This document shows positions 13,986-26,749 of a stretch of DNA of 64,000 nt, one piece after another. The position numbers and the translations under genes are program-made. Below the pieces are notes generated by a model. It was not told where the DNA came from. It saw only the letters and a program-made list of their open reading frames with translations, and searched no databases. The stretch comes from Amaranthus tricolor (taxonomy: Eukaryota > Streptophyta > Magnoliopsida > Caryophyllales > Amaranthaceae), in NCBI RefSeq assembly GCF_026212465.1, contig NC_080062.1:12206643-12270642 (forward strand), read 5' to 3'. The stretch's first letter is position 1, and each line of letters begins with the position of its first letter.

Positions 13986-15496
13986 TACCATGTTTTAATC
14001 CAAACAAACCTAGTTTAAACTACTTTATGTGAGAAAGTGTTAAAAAAGCTTTAAAAAGCTTAAAAACGTTACTTAGCACGTAATTTCAAGCATATGACTA
14101 TTATTTTCAATTATAAATATTTCAAAAATATAATATATATCAAATTGTGTGTGTGCCAAGTTTCATGCCAAACAAACCAACTTTGAGCTACTTGATGCGA
14201 AAAAGTGCCAAAAACGCTTAAAAACCATTAAAACGCAATTTGGCATGTAATATAAGGTATATGACTATTGTTTTGAATTCTATCCAATTTAAAAAAATAA
14301 TATATTCCAAATAGTCTTGTGTGCTACGTTTCATGCCAACTAAACCAAGTTTGAACTAATTATGCAAGAAAGTGCAAAAAAAGCTGTAAAAACCTTAAAA
14401 ACGAAACTTAGCACGTAATTTTATGCATATGACTATTTTTTTCAATTCTAACCATTTCAACACGATATAAATACCTAATATTGTTGTACGTCAAGTTTCA
14501 TGCCATACAAAACAAGTTTGAACTACTTCATGCGACAAAGTGAAAAAATACTTTAAAATTCGTAAAAACGCAATTTAGCACATAATTTCAAGCACATGAC
14601 TATGGTTTTCAATTCTAACCATTTTAACACAATAACATTTATTTAATAGTGTTGTGTGCCAAGTTACATGCCAAATATACCAAGTTTGAACTACTTTATG
14701 CAAGAAAGTGCTAAAAATGCTTTAAAAACGTTAAAAATGCATCTTAAAACGTAATTTCAAGCATACAACTATTGTTTTCAAACCGTTTAAACACAATAAT
14801 ATAATTCCAAATAGTAATGTGTGCCAAGTTTACGCCAAACCATTCTAGTTTGAACTACTTCATTAGATAAAGAGGAAAAATGTTTGAAAAATGGTAAAAT
14901 ACGCAACTTACTATATAATTTCAAGCAAATGATTATTGTTTTCAATTCTAGCCATTTTAACACAATAATATATACCAAATTGTGTTGCTTGTAAGGTTTC
15001 ATACAAAATAAACCAAGTTTGAACGACGTTATGCGAGAAAGTGCCATAAACGAATAAAAAACCTTAAAACGCAACTTTGCACGTAATTTCAAGCATATGA
15101 CTATTGTTTTACATTCTAACCATTTGAGCATAATAATATATACCAAATACTATTGTGTCGCAAGTCTCATGCCTAACAAACCAAGTTTGAACTATTTTAC
15201 ATTAGAAAGTGTCAAAACCGCTTTAAAAACTGTAAAAAACGCAATTAATCACGTAATTTCAAGCATCTATGACTATTTTTTAATACTAACCATTTCAATA
15301 CAATAATATATAACAAATTGTATTGTGTGCCAACTTTCACACCAAACTAACAAAGTTCGAACTACTTTATGCGAGAAAGTGTGACAATAGCTTAAAAAAC
15401 CTTAAAAATGCAACTTAGCACGTAATTTCAAGCGTATGACTATTGCTTTAAATTCTAACCATTTCAAAAAAATAATATACACCAAATAGTGCAGCG
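13986..15496 (+). repeat. Left HOR copy L9, nine monomers, 1,511 bp
   Basis: Carries the common i/j fusion (GTATTGTGTGCCAACTTTCA at ~15,320). Markers GTACGTCAAG (~14,487), GTAATATAAGG (~14,247) and GCTTGTAAGG (~14,988) are absent from L10-L12 but return in L14 and L15. Confidence 0.88.
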
Positions 15497-17013
15497 TACC
15501 ATGTTTTAATCCAAACAAACCTAGTTTAAACTACTTTATGTGAGAAAGTGTTAAAAAAGCTTTAAAAAGCTTAAAAACGTTACTTAGCACGTAATTTCAA
15601 GCATATGACTATTATTTTCAATTATAAATATTTCAAAAATATAATATATATCAAATTGTGTGTGTGTGCCAAGTTTCATGCCAAACAAACCAACTTTGAG
15701 CTACTTGATGCGAAAAAGTGCCAAAAACGCTTAAAAACCATTAAAACGCAATTTGGCATGTAATATCAAGTATATGACTATTGTTTTGAATTCTATCCAA
15801 TTTAAAAAAATAATATATTCCAAATAGTCTTGTGTGCTACGTTTCATGCCAACTAAACCAAGTTTGAACTAATTATGCAAGAAAGTGCAAAAAAAGCTGT
15901 AAAAACCTTAAAAACGAAACTTAGCACGTAATTTTATGCATATGACTATTTTTTTCAATTCTGACCATTTCAACACGATAGTAAATACCTAATATTGTTG
16001 TACGCCAAGTTTCATGCCATACAAAACAAGTTTGAACTACTTCATGCGACAAAGTGAAAAAATACTTTAAAAATCGTAAAAACGCAATTTAGCACATAAT
16101 TTCAAGCACAGGACTATGGTTTTCAATTCTAACCATTTTAACACAATAACATTTATTTAATAGTGTTGTGTGCCAAGTTACATGCCAAATATACCAAGTT
16201 TGAACTACTTTATGCAAGAAAGTGCTAAAAAAATGCTTTAAAAAACGTTAAAAATGCATCTTAAAACGTAATTTCAAGCATACAACTATTGTTTTCAAAC
16301 CGTTTAAACACAATAATATAATCCAAATAGTAATGTGTGCCAAGTTTACGCCAAACCATTCTAGTTTGAACTACTTCATTAGATAAAGAGGAAAATGTTT
16401 GAAAAATGGTAAAATACGCAACTTACTATATAATTTCAAGCAAATGATTATTGTTTTCAATTCTAGCCATTTTAACACAATAATATATACCAAATTGTGT
16501 TGCTTGCAAGGTTTCATACAAAATAAACCAAGTTTGAACGACGTTATGCGAGAAAGTGCCATAAACGAATATAAAACCTTAAAACGCAACTTTGCACGTA
16601 ATTTCAAGCATATGACTATTGTTTTACATTCTAACCATTTGAGCATAATAATATATACCAAATACTATTGTGTCGCAAGTTTCATGCCAAACAAACCAAG
16701 TTTGAACTATTTTACATGAGAAAGTGTCATAAAACCGCTTTAAAAACTGTAAAAACGCAATTAATCACGTAATTTCAGAGCACTATGACTATTTTTTAAT
16801 ACTAACCATTTCAATACAATAATATATAACAAATTGTATTGTGTGCCAACTTTCACACCAAACTAACAAAGTTCGAACTACTTTATGCGAGAAAGTGTGA
16901 CAATAGCTTAAAAAAACCTTAAAAATGCAACTTAGCACGTAATTTCAAGCATATGACTATTGCTTTAAATTCTAACCATTTCAAAAAAATAATATACACC
17001 AAATAGTGCAGCG
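15497..17013 (+). repeat. Left HOR copy L10, nine monomers, 1,517 bp
   Basis: Common i/j fusion (~16,840). Extra bases occur in A runs at ~16,225-16,250 and near 16,730, raising the length slightly. Variant GTACGCCAAG in d. Confidence 0.88.
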
Positions 17014-18527
17014 TACCATGTTTTAATCCAAACAAACTAGTTTAAACTACTTTATGTGAGAAAGTGTTAAAAAAGCTTTAAAAAGCTTAAAAACGTTACT
17101 TAGCACGTAATTTCAAGCATATGACATTATTTTCAATTATAAATATTTCAAAAATATAATATATATCAAATTGTGTGTGTGTGCCAAGTTTCATGCCAAA
17201 CAAACCAACTTTGAGCTACTTGATGCGAAAAAGTGCCAAAAAACGCTTAAAAAAACCATTAAAACGCAATTTGGCATGTAATATCAAGTATATGACTATT
17301 GTTTTGAATTCTATCCAATTTAAAAAAATAATATATTCCAAATAGTCTTGTGTGCTACGTTTCATGCCAACTAAACCAAGTTTGAACTAATTATGCAAGA
17401 AAGTGCAAAAAAAGCTGTAAAAACCTTAAAAACGAAACTTAGCACGTAATTTTATGCATATGACTATTTTTTTCAATTCTAACCATTTCAACACGATAGT
17501 AAATACCTAATATTGTTGTACGCCAAGTTTCATGCCATACAAAACAAGTTTGACTACTTCATGCGACAAAGTGAAAAAATACTTTAAAAATCGTAAAACG
17601 CAATTTAGCACATAATTTCAAGCACATGACTATGGTTTTCAATTCTAACCATTTAACACAATAACATTTATTTAATAGTGTTGTGTGCCAAGTTACATGC
17701 CAAATATACCAAGTTTGAACTACTTTATGCAAGAAAGTGCTAAAAATGCTTTAAAAACGTTAAAAAATGCATCTTAAAACGTAATTTCAAGCATACAACT
17801 ATTGTTTTCAAACCGTTTAAACACAATAATATAATTCCAAATAGTAATGTGTGCCAAGTTTACGCCAAACCATTCTAGTTTGAACTACTTCATTAGATAA
17901 AGAGGAAAAATGTTTGAAAAATGGTAAAATACGCAACTTACTATATAATTTCAAGCAAATGATTATTGTTTTCAATTCTAGCCATTTTAACACAATAATA
18001 TATACCAAATTGTGTTGCTTGCAAGGTTTCATACAAAATAAACCAAGTTTGAACGACGTTATGCGAGAAAGTGCCATAAACGAATAAAAAACCTTAAACG
18101 CAACTTTGCACGTAATTTCAAGCATAGGACTATTGTTTTTACACTTCTAACCATTTGAGCATAATAATATATACCAAATACTATTGTGTCGCAAGTTTCA
18201 TGCCAAACAAACCAAGTTTGAACTATTTTACATGAGAAAGTGTCAAAACCGCGTTAAAAACTGTAAAAATGCAATTAATCACGTAATTTCAAGCATCTAT
18301 GACTATTTTTTAATACTAACCATGTCAATACATAAATATATAACAAATTGTATTGTGTGCCAACTTTCACACCAAACTAACAAAGTTCGAACTACTTTAT
18401 GCGAGAAAGTGTGACAATAGCTTAAAAAAACCTTAAAAATGCAACTTAGCACGTAATTTCAAGCATATGACTATTGCTTTAAATTCTAACCATTTCAAAA
18501 AAATAATATACACCAAATAGTGCAGCG
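17014..18527 (+). repeat. Left HOR copy L11, nine monomers, 1,514 bp
   Basis: Common i/j fusion (~18,352). Shows a single-base loss in GACATTATTTTC (~17,122) and several other single-base length changes in homopolymers. Confidence 0.88.
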
Positions 18528-20038
18528 TACCATGTTTTAATCCAAACAAACCTAGTTTAAACTACTTTATGTGAGAAAGTGTTAAAAAAGCTTTAAAAAG
18601 CTTAAAAACGTTACTTAGCACGTAATTTCAAGCATATGACTATTATTTTCAATTATAAATATTTCAAAAATATAATATATATCAAATTGTGTGTGTGTGC
18701 CAAGTTTCATGCCAAACAAACCAACTTTGAGCTACTTGATGCGAAAAAGTGCCAAAAACGCTTAAAAACCATTAAAACGCAATTTGGCATGTAATATCAA
18801 GTATATGACTATTGTTTTGAATTCTATCCAATTTAAAAAAATAATATATTCCAAATAGTCTTGTGTGCTACGTTTCATGCCAACTAAACCAAGTTTGAAC
18901 TAATTATGCAAGAAAGTGCAAAAAAAGCTGTAAAAACCTTAAAAACGAAACTTAGCACGTAATTTTATGCATATGACTATTTTTTTTCAATTCTAACCAT
19001 TTCAACACGATAGTAAATACCTAATATTGTTGTACGCCAAGTTTCATGCCATACAAAACAAGTTTGAACTACTTCATGCGACAAAGTGAAAAAATACTTT
19101 AAAAATCGTAAAAACGCAATTTAGCACATAATTTCAAGCACATGACTATGGTTTTCAATTCTAACCATTTTAACACACTAACATTATTTAATAGTGTTGT
19201 GTGCCAAGTTACATGCCAAATATACCAAGTTTGAACTACTTTATGCAAGAAAGTGCTAAAAATGCTTTAAAAACGTTAAAAATGCATCTTAAACGTAATT
19301 TCAAGCATACAACTATTGTTTTCAAACCGTTTAAACACAATAATATAATTCCAAATAGTAATGTGTGCCAAGTTTACGCCAAACCATTCTAGTTTGAACT
19401 ACTTCATTAAATAAAGAGGAAAAATGTTTGAAAAATGGTAAAATACGCAACTTACTATATAATTTCAAGCAAATGATTATTGTTTTCAATTCTAGCCATT
19501 TTAACACAATAATATATACCAAATTGTGTTGCTTGCAAGGTTTCATACAAAATAAACCAAGTTTGAACGACGTTATGCGAGAAAGTGCCATAAACGAATA
19601 AAAAACCTTAAAACGCAACTTTGCACGTAATTTCAAGCATATGACTATTGTTTTACATTCTAACCATTTGAGCATAATAATATACCAAATACTATTGTGT
19701 CGCAAGTTTCATGCCAAACAAACCAAGTTTGAACTATTTTACATGAGAAAGTGTCAAAACCGCTTTAAAAACTGTAAAAACGCAATTAATCACGTAATTT
19801 CAAGCATCTATGACTATTTTTTAATACTAACCATTTCAATACAATAATATATAACAAATTGTATTGTGTGCCAACTTTCACCACCAAACTAACAAAGTTC
19901 GAACTACTTTATGCGAGAAAGTGTGACAATAGCTTAAAAAACCTTAAAAATGCAACTTAGCACGTAATTTCAAGCATATGACTATTGCTTTAAATTCTAA
20001 CCATTTCAAAAAAATAATATACACCAAATAGTGCAGCG
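18528..20038 (+). repeat. Left HOR copy L12, nine monomers, 1,511 bp
   Basis: Common i/j fusion (~19,861). Monomer f reads CATTAAATAAAGAGG (~19,405) instead of CATTAGATAAAGAGG, a variant shared only with L13. Confidence 0.88.
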
Positions 20039-21548
20039 TACCATGTTTTAATCCAAACAAACCTAGTTTAAACTACTTTATGTGAGAAAGTGTTAAAAAA
20101 AGCTTTAAAAAGCTTAAAAACGTTACTTAGCACGTAATTTCAAGCATATGACTATTATTTTCAATTATAAATATTTCAAAATATAATATATATCAAATTG
20201 TGTGTGTGTGCCAAGTTTCATGCCAAACAAAGCAACTTTGAGCTACTTGATGCGAAAAAGTGCCAAAAACGCTTAAAAACCATTAAAACGCAATTTGGCA
20301 TGTAATATAAGGTATATGACTATTGTTTTGAATTCTATCCAATTTAAAAAAATAATATATTCCAAATAGTCTTGTGTGCTACGTTTCATGCCAACTAAAC
20401 CAAGTTTGAACTAATTATGCAAGAAAGTGCAAAAAAAGCTGTAAAACCTTAAAAAACGAAACTTAGCACGTAATTTTATGCATATGACTATTTTTTTCAA
20501 TTCTAACCATTTCAACACGATAGTAAATACCTAATATTGTTGTACGCCAAGTTTCATGCCATACAAAACATGTTTGAACTACTTCATGCGACAAAGTGAA
20601 AAAATACTTTAAAAATCGTAAAAACGCATTTAGCACATATTTCAAGCACATGACTATGGTTTTCAATTCTAACCATTTTAACACACTAACATTTATTTAA
20701 TAGTGTTGTGTGCCAAGTTACATGCCAAATATACCAAGTTTGAACTACTTTATGCAAGAAAGTGCTAAAAATGCTTTAAAAACGTTAAAAATGCATCTTA
20801 AAACGTAATTCTCAAGCATACAACTATTGTTTTCAACCGTTTAAACACAATAATATAATTCCAAATAGTAATGTGTGCCAAGTTTACGCCAAACCATTCT
20901 AGTTTGAACTACTTCATTAAATAAAGAGGAAAAATGTTTGAAAAATGGTAAAATACGCAACTTACTATATAATTTCAAGCACATGATTATTGGTTTTCAA
21001 TTCTAGCCATTTTAACACAATAATATATACCAAATTGTGTTGCTTGCAAGGTTTCATACAAAATAAACCAAGTTTGAACGACGTTATGCGAGAAAGTGCC
21101 ATAAACGAATAAAAACCTTAAAACGCAACTTTGCACGTAATTTCAAGCATATGACTATTGTTTTACATTCTAACCATTTGAGCATAATAATATATACCAA
21201 ATACTATTGTGTCGCAAGTTTCATGCCAAACAAACCAAGTTTGAACTATTTTACATGAGAAAGTGTCAAAACCGCTTTAAAAACTGTAAAAAACAATTAA
21301 TCACGTAATTTCAAGCTCTATGACTATTTTTTAATACTAACCCATTTCAATACAATAATATATAACAAATTGTATTGTGTGCCAACTTTCACACCAAACT
21401 AACAAAGTTCGAACTACTTTATGCGAGAAAGTGTGACAATAGCTTAAAAAACCTTAAAAATGCAACTTAGCACGTAATTTCAAGCATATGACTATTGCTT
21501 TAAATTCTAACCATTTCAAAAAAATAATATACACCAAATAGTGCAGCG
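20039..21548 (+). repeat. Left HOR copy L13, nine monomers, 1,510 bp
   Basis: Common i/j fusion (~21,374). Combines GTAATATAAGG (~20,301, as in L9, L14, L15) with the CATTAAATAAAGAGG variant of L12 (~20,915). It is a mosaic of two copy types. Confidence 0.88.
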
Positions 21549-23058
21549 TACCATGTTTTAATCCAAACAAACCTAGTTTAAACTACTTTATGTGAGAAAG
21601 TGTTAAAAAAGCTTTAAAAAGCTTAAAAACGTTACTTAGCACGTAATTTCAAGCATATGACTATTATTTTCAATTATAAATATTTCAAAAATATAATATA
21701 TATCAAATTGTGTGTGTGTGCCAAGTTTCATGCCAAACAAACCAACTTTGAGCTACTTGATGCGAAAAAGTGCCAAAAACGCTTAAAAACCATTAAAACG
21801 CAATTTGGCATGTAATATAAGGTATATGACTATTGTTTTGAATTCTATCCAATTTAAAAAAATAATATATTCCAATAGTCTTGTGTGCTACGTTTCATGC
21901 CAACTAAACCAAGTTTGAACTAATTATGCAAGAAAGTGCAAAAAAAGCTGTAAAAACCTTAAAAACGAAACTTAGCACGTAATTTTATGCATATGACTAT
22001 TTTTTTCAATTCTAACCATTTCAACACGATAGTAAATACCTAATATTGTTGTACGTCAAGTTTCATGCCATACAAAACAAGTTTGAACTACTTCATGCGA
22101 CAAAGTGAAAAAATACTTTAAAATCGTAAAAACGCAATTTAGCACATAATTTCAAGCACATGACTATGGTTTTCAATTCTAACCATTTTAACACAATAAC
22201 ATTTATTTAATAGTGTTGTGTGCCAAGTTACATGCCAAATATACCAAGTTTGAACTACTTTATGCAAGAAAGTGCTAAAAATGCTTTAAAAACGTTAAAA
22301 ATGCATCTTAAAACGTAATTTCAAGCATACAACTATTGTTTTCAAACCGTTTAAACACAATAATATAATTCCAAATAGTAATGTGTGCCAAGTTTACGCC
22401 AAACCATTCTAGTTTGAACTACTTCATTAGATAAAGAGGAAAAATGTTTGAAAAATGGTAAAATACGCAACTTACTATATAATTTCAAGCAAATGATTAT
22501 TGTTTTCAATTCTAGCCATTTTAACACAATAATATATACCAAATTGTGTTGCTTGTAAGGTTTCATACAAAATAAACCAAGTTTGAACGACGTTATGCGA
22601 GAAAGTGCCATAAACGAATAAAAAACCTTAAAACGCAACTTTGCACGTAATTTCAAGCATATGACTATTGTTTTACATTCTAACCATTTGAGCATAATAA
22701 TATATACCAAATACTATTGTGTCGCAAGTTTATGCCAAACAAACCAAGTTTGAACTATTTTACATGAGAAAGTGTCAAAACCGCTTTAAAAACTGTAAAA
22801 ACGCAATTAATCACGTAATTTCAAGCATCTATGACTATTTTTTAATACTAACCATTTCAATACAATAATATATAACAAATTGTATTGTGTGCCCAACTTT
22901 ACACACCAAACTAACAAAGTTCGAACTACTTTATGCGAGAAAGTGTGACAATAGCTTAAAAACCTTAAAAATGCAACTTAGCACGTAATTCAAGCATATG
23001 ACTATTGCTTTAAATTCTAACCATTTCAAAAAAATAATATACACCAAATAGTGCAGCG
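21549..23058 (+). repeat. Left HOR copy L14, nine monomers, 1,510 bp
   Basis: Same marker set as L9 (GTAATATAAGG, GTACGTCAAG, GCTTGTAAGG), found ~7,564 bp (five units) from L9. Confidence 0.88.
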
Positions 23059-24096
23059 TACCATGTTTTAATCCAAACAAACCTAGTTTAAACTACTTTA
23101 TGTGAGAAAGTGGTTAAAAAAGCTTTAAAAAGCTTAAAAACGTTACTTAGCACGTAATTTCAAGCATATGACTATTATTTTCAATTATAAATATTTCAAA
23201 AATATAATATATATCAAATTGTGTGTGTGTGCCAAGTTTCATGCCAAACAAACCAACTTTGAGCTACTTGATGCGAAAAAGTGCCAAAAACGCTTAAAAA
23301 CCATTAAAACGCAATTTGGCATGTAATATAAGGTATATGACTATTGTTTTGAATTCTATCCAATTTAAAAAAATAATATATTCCAAATAGTCTTGTGTGC
23401 TACGTTTCATGCCAACTAAACCAAGTTTGAACTAATTATGCAAGAAAGTGCAAAAAAAGCTGTAAAAACCTTAAAAACGAAACTTAGCACGTAATTTTAT
23501 GCATATGACTATTTTTTTCAATTCTAACCATTTCAACACGATAGTAAATACCTAATATTGTTGTACGTCAAGTTTCATGCCATACAAAACAAGTTTGAAC
23601 TACTTCATGCGACAAAGTGAAAAAATACTTTAAAAATCGTAAAAACGCAAGTTAGCACATAATTTCAAGCACATGACTATGGTTTTCAATTCTAACCATT
23701 TTAACACAATAACATTTATTTAATAGTGTTGTGTGCCAAGTTACATGCCAAATATACCAAGTTTGAACTACTTTATGCAAGAAAGTGCTAAAAATGCTTT
23801 AAAAACGTTAAAAATGCATCTTAAAACGTAATGTCAAGCATACAACTATTGTTTTCAAACCGTTTAAACACAATAATATAATTCCAAATAGTAATGTGTG
23901 CCAAGTTTACGCCAAACCATTCTAGTTTGAACTACTTCATTAGATAAAGAGGAAAAATGTTTGAAAAATGGTAAAATACGCAACTTACTATATAATTTCA
24001 AGCAAATGATTATTGTTTTCAATTCTAGCCATTTTAACACAATAATATAATACCAAATTGTGTTGCTTGTAAGGGTTTCATACAAAATAAACCAAG
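23059..24096 (+). repeat. Left HOR copy L15, truncated by the assembly gap
   Basis: The unit continues through monomer f into monomer g and stops at AAATAAACCAAG, just before the N run. It carries the L9/L14 marker set (GTACGTCAAG at ~23,563; GCTTGTAAGG at ~24,066). Confidence 0.9.
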
Positions 24097-24196
24097 NNNN
24101 NNNNNNNNNNNNNNNNNNNNNNNNNNNNNNNNNNNNNNNNNNNNNNNNNNNNNNNNNNNNNNNNNNNNNNNNNNNNNNNNNNNNNNNNNNNNNNNN
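24097..24196. other. Assembly gap of exactly 100 N
   Basis: One hundred N characters. A round 100-N run is the usual placeholder for a scaffold gap of unknown size. The satellite before the gap is forward and nine-monomeric; the satellite after it is reverse and ten-monomeric. The true transition is therefore hidden here. Confidence 0.98.
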
Positions 24197-25110
24197 GTTT
24201 TTAAGCGTTTTTGGCACTTTTGCGCATAAAGTAGCTCAAACTTGGTTTGTTTTGCACGAAACTTGGTACACAACACTATTTGTTACATATTATTGTGTTG
24301 AAGTGTTTAGATTTTAAAATCATAGTCATATGTTAGAAATTACGTGTAAAGTTGTGAGTTTATGCGTTTTTATGCGTTTTTTGCACTTTTACGCATAAAG
24401 TATAAACTTGGTTTTTTTTGCACGGAATATGGAACACAACACTATTTGCTATATATTATTCTGTTCAAGTGGTTAGAATTGGAAATCATACTCATATGCT
24501 AGAAATTACATGTGAAGTTGGGATTTATTGCGTTTTTAAGCGTTTTTGGCACTTTTATACATAAAGTAGCTCAAACTTGGTTTCTTTTGCTCGAAACTTT
24601 GCACACAACACTATTTGGTATGTATTATTGTGTTGAAGTGGTTAGAACTAAAAATCATAGTCATATGCTACAAATTACGTAAAGTTGCGATTTTATGCGT
24701 TTTTAAACGTTTTTGGCACTTTTGCACATAAAGTAGCTCAAACTTGGTTTGTTTTGCACGAAACGTGGCATACAACACTATATGGTATATATTATTGTGG
24801 TTTAAGTGGTTAGAATTGAAAATCATAGTCATAGGCTAGAAATTACGTGTTAAGTTTTGATTTATGTGTTTTTAAGCGTTTTTTGGCACTTTTGAGCATA
24901 AAGTAACTTAGTTTGTAGTGCACGAAACTTGGCACACAACACTATTTGGTATATATTATTGTGTTGAAGTGGTTAGAAATGAAATATTCATATGATAAAA
25001 ATTGCGTGTTAAGTTGTGATTTTATGCGTTGTTAAGCGTTTTTGGCACTTTTGCGCATAAGGTAGCTCAAACTTGGTTTGTTTTGCACGAAACTTGGTAC
25101 ACAACACTCT
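24197..25110 (-). repeat. Right HOR copy R0, partial after the gap (m6-m10)
   Basis: Opens at the end of an m5 monomer (GTTTTTAAGCG) and continues through m6 to the start of m1. The variant TTTGTTACATATT at ~24,280 is private to this copy. Confidence 0.9.
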
Positions 25111-25241
25111 TTGGTATTATAATATTCTATTTGGTATATATTATATTGTTGAAGTGGTTAAAATTTAAAATCATAGTCATATGCTAGAAATTACGTGTTA
25201 AGATGCGTTCTTATGCGTTTTTAAGCGTTTTTGTCACTTTT
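25053..25241 (-). repeat. Monomer m1 with an internal 20-bp imperfect duplication
   Basis: The usual CTATTTGGTATATATTATTG block is preceded by a second, altered copy (TTTGGTATTATAATATTCTA). This makes m1 ~189 bp against ~169 bp for the others. It occurs once in every right-array unit, is absent from the left array, and serves as the phase marker for the unit limits given here. Confidence 0.88.
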
Positions 25242-26749
25242 GCGCATAAATTAGCTCTAAGTTAGTTTGTTTTGCACGAAACTTTGCACACAACACTATT
25301 TGGTGTATAGTTTGTGTTGAAGTGGTTAGAATTGAAAATGATAGTCATATGCTAGAAATTACGTGTTAAGTTGCGATTTTATGCGTTTTTAAACGTTTTT
25401 GGGATTGTTGCGCATAAAGTAGCTAAAACTTGGTTTGTTTTGAACGAAACTTGGCACACAACACTATTTGGTGTATATTATTGTGTTGAAGTGGTTAGAA
25501 TTTAAAATCATAGACATATGCTAGAAATTACGTGTTAAGTTGCTATTTTATGCGTTTTCAAGTGTTTTTTGGCACTTTTGCGCATAAAAGTAGCTCAAAC
25601 TTGGTTTGTTTTGCTCGAAACTTGGCACACAACACTATTTGGTATATAGTTTGTGTTGAAGTGGTTAGAATTGAAAATGATAGTCATATGCTAGAAATTA
25701 CGTGTTAAGTTGCGATTTTATGCGTTTTTTAAACGTTTTTGGGATTGTTGCGCATAAAGTAGCTAAAACTTGGTTTGTTTTGAACGAAACATGGCACACA
25801 ATACTATTTGGTATATATTATTGTGTTGAAGTGGTTAGAATTTAAAATCATAGTAATATGCTAAAAATTACGTGTTAAGTTGCGATTTTTTGCGTTTTTA
25901 AGCGTTTTTGGCACTTTTGCGCATAAAGTAGCTCAAACTTGGTTTGTTTTGCACGAAACTTGGTACACAACACTATTTGTTATATATTATTGTGTTGAAG
26001 TGTTTAGATTTTAAAATCATAGTCATATGTTAGAAATTACGTGTAAAGTTGTGAGTTTATGCGTTTTTATGAGTTTTTTTGCACTTTTACGCATAAAGTA
26101 TAAACTTGGTTTGTTTTGCACGGAATATGGCACACAACACTATTTGGTATATATTATTCTGTTCAAGTGGTTAGAATTGGAAATCATACTCATATGCTAG
26201 AAATTACATGTGAAGTTGGGATTTATTGCGTTTTTAAGCGTTTTTGGCACTTTTATACATAAAGTAGCTCAAACTTGGTTTCTTTTGCTCGAAACTTTGC
26301 ACACAACACTATTTGGTATATATTATTGTGTTGAAGTGGTTAGAACTAAAAATCATAGTCATATGCTAGAAATTACGTAAAGTTGCGATTTTATGCGTTT
26401 TTAAACGTTTTTGGCACTTTTGCGCATAAAGTAGCTCAAACTTGGTTTGTTTTGCACGAAACGTGGCATACAACACTATATGGTATATATTATTGTGTTT
26501 AAGTGGTTAGAATTGAAAATCATAGTCATATGCTAGAAATTACGTGTTAAGTTTTGATTTTATGTGTTTTTAAGCGTTTTTGGCACTTTTGAGCATAAAG
26601 TAACTTAGTTTGTAGTGCACGAAACTTGGCACACAACACTATTTGGTATATATTATTGTGTTGAAGTGGTTAGAAATGAAATATTCATATGCTAAAAATT
26701 GCGTGTTAAGTTGTGATTTTATGCGTTGTTAAGCGTTTTTGGCACTTTT
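25053..26749 (-). repeat. Reference decomposition of the right ten-monomer HOR (m1-m10)
   Basis: Limits, taken at the GCGCATAAAG-like block in + strand order: m1 25053-25241, m2 25242-25409, m3 25410-25579, m4 25580-25749, m5 25750-25918, m6 25919-26088, m7 26089-26254, m8 26255-26421, m9 26422-26590, m10 26591-26749. Markers: m1 CTCTTTGGTATTATAATATT; m2 AAATTAGCTCTAAGTTAG; m3 GGGATTGTTGCGC before it and CATAGACATATG; m4 AAAAGTAGCTC and GCTCGAAACTTGG; m5 GAACGAAACATGG and CATAGTAATATG; m6 TTTGTTATATATT; m7 AAGTATAAACTTGG and GCACGGAAT; m8 ATACATAAAG; m9 CTATATGGTATAT; m10 GAGCATAAAGTAAC. The m2-m3 and m4-m5 pairs share long similar stretches, which explains later two-monomer deletions. Confidence 0.9.

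Larger units (their letters stand above)
1..24096 (+). repeat. Left satellite array, ~169-bp monomer, forward orientation
   Basis: This is a continuous head-to-tail satellite with no unrelated insertion. Each monomer begins near CACGTAATTTCAAGCATATG, then carries a TATATACCAAAT block, GTGTGCCAAGTTTCATGCC, the short dyad CAAACCAAGTTTG, a TTTATGCGAGAAAGTGC block and an A-rich end. Monomers are mostly 165-169 bp. Distinct variants recur in fixed order, so the real period is a higher-order repeat: ten monomers up to ~12.5 kb and nine after. Monomers of nucleosomal length in long arrays are typical of plant centromeric satellites; that centromeric role is inferred, because no kinetochore signal can be read from DNA alone. 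The array is open at the window start and ends at the N gap. Confidence 0.97.
12474..24096 (+). repeat. Homogenised nine-monomer HOR block
   Basis: The monomer-a marker, now GTGCAGCGTACCATG, recurs at 13986, 15497, 17014, 18528, 20039, 21549 and 23059. Spacings from 12474 on are 1512, 1511, 1517, 1514, 1511, 1510 and 1510 bp. One monomer is lost relative to the block on the left because i and j are fused. Copies are nearly identical and share block-specific variants, such as TTGCTTGCAAGG in g, CATTAGATAAAGAGG in f and GCTGTAAAAACC in c. Small length differences are mostly single-base changes in homopolymer runs. The first unit (12,474-13,985) is transitional and has a different i/j breakpoint. 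Confidence 0.92.

Noticed and set aside
24060..24317. ORFs crossing the N run
   Set aside because: They are open only because N codons do not read as stops; the two sides belong to different HOR families in opposite orientation.
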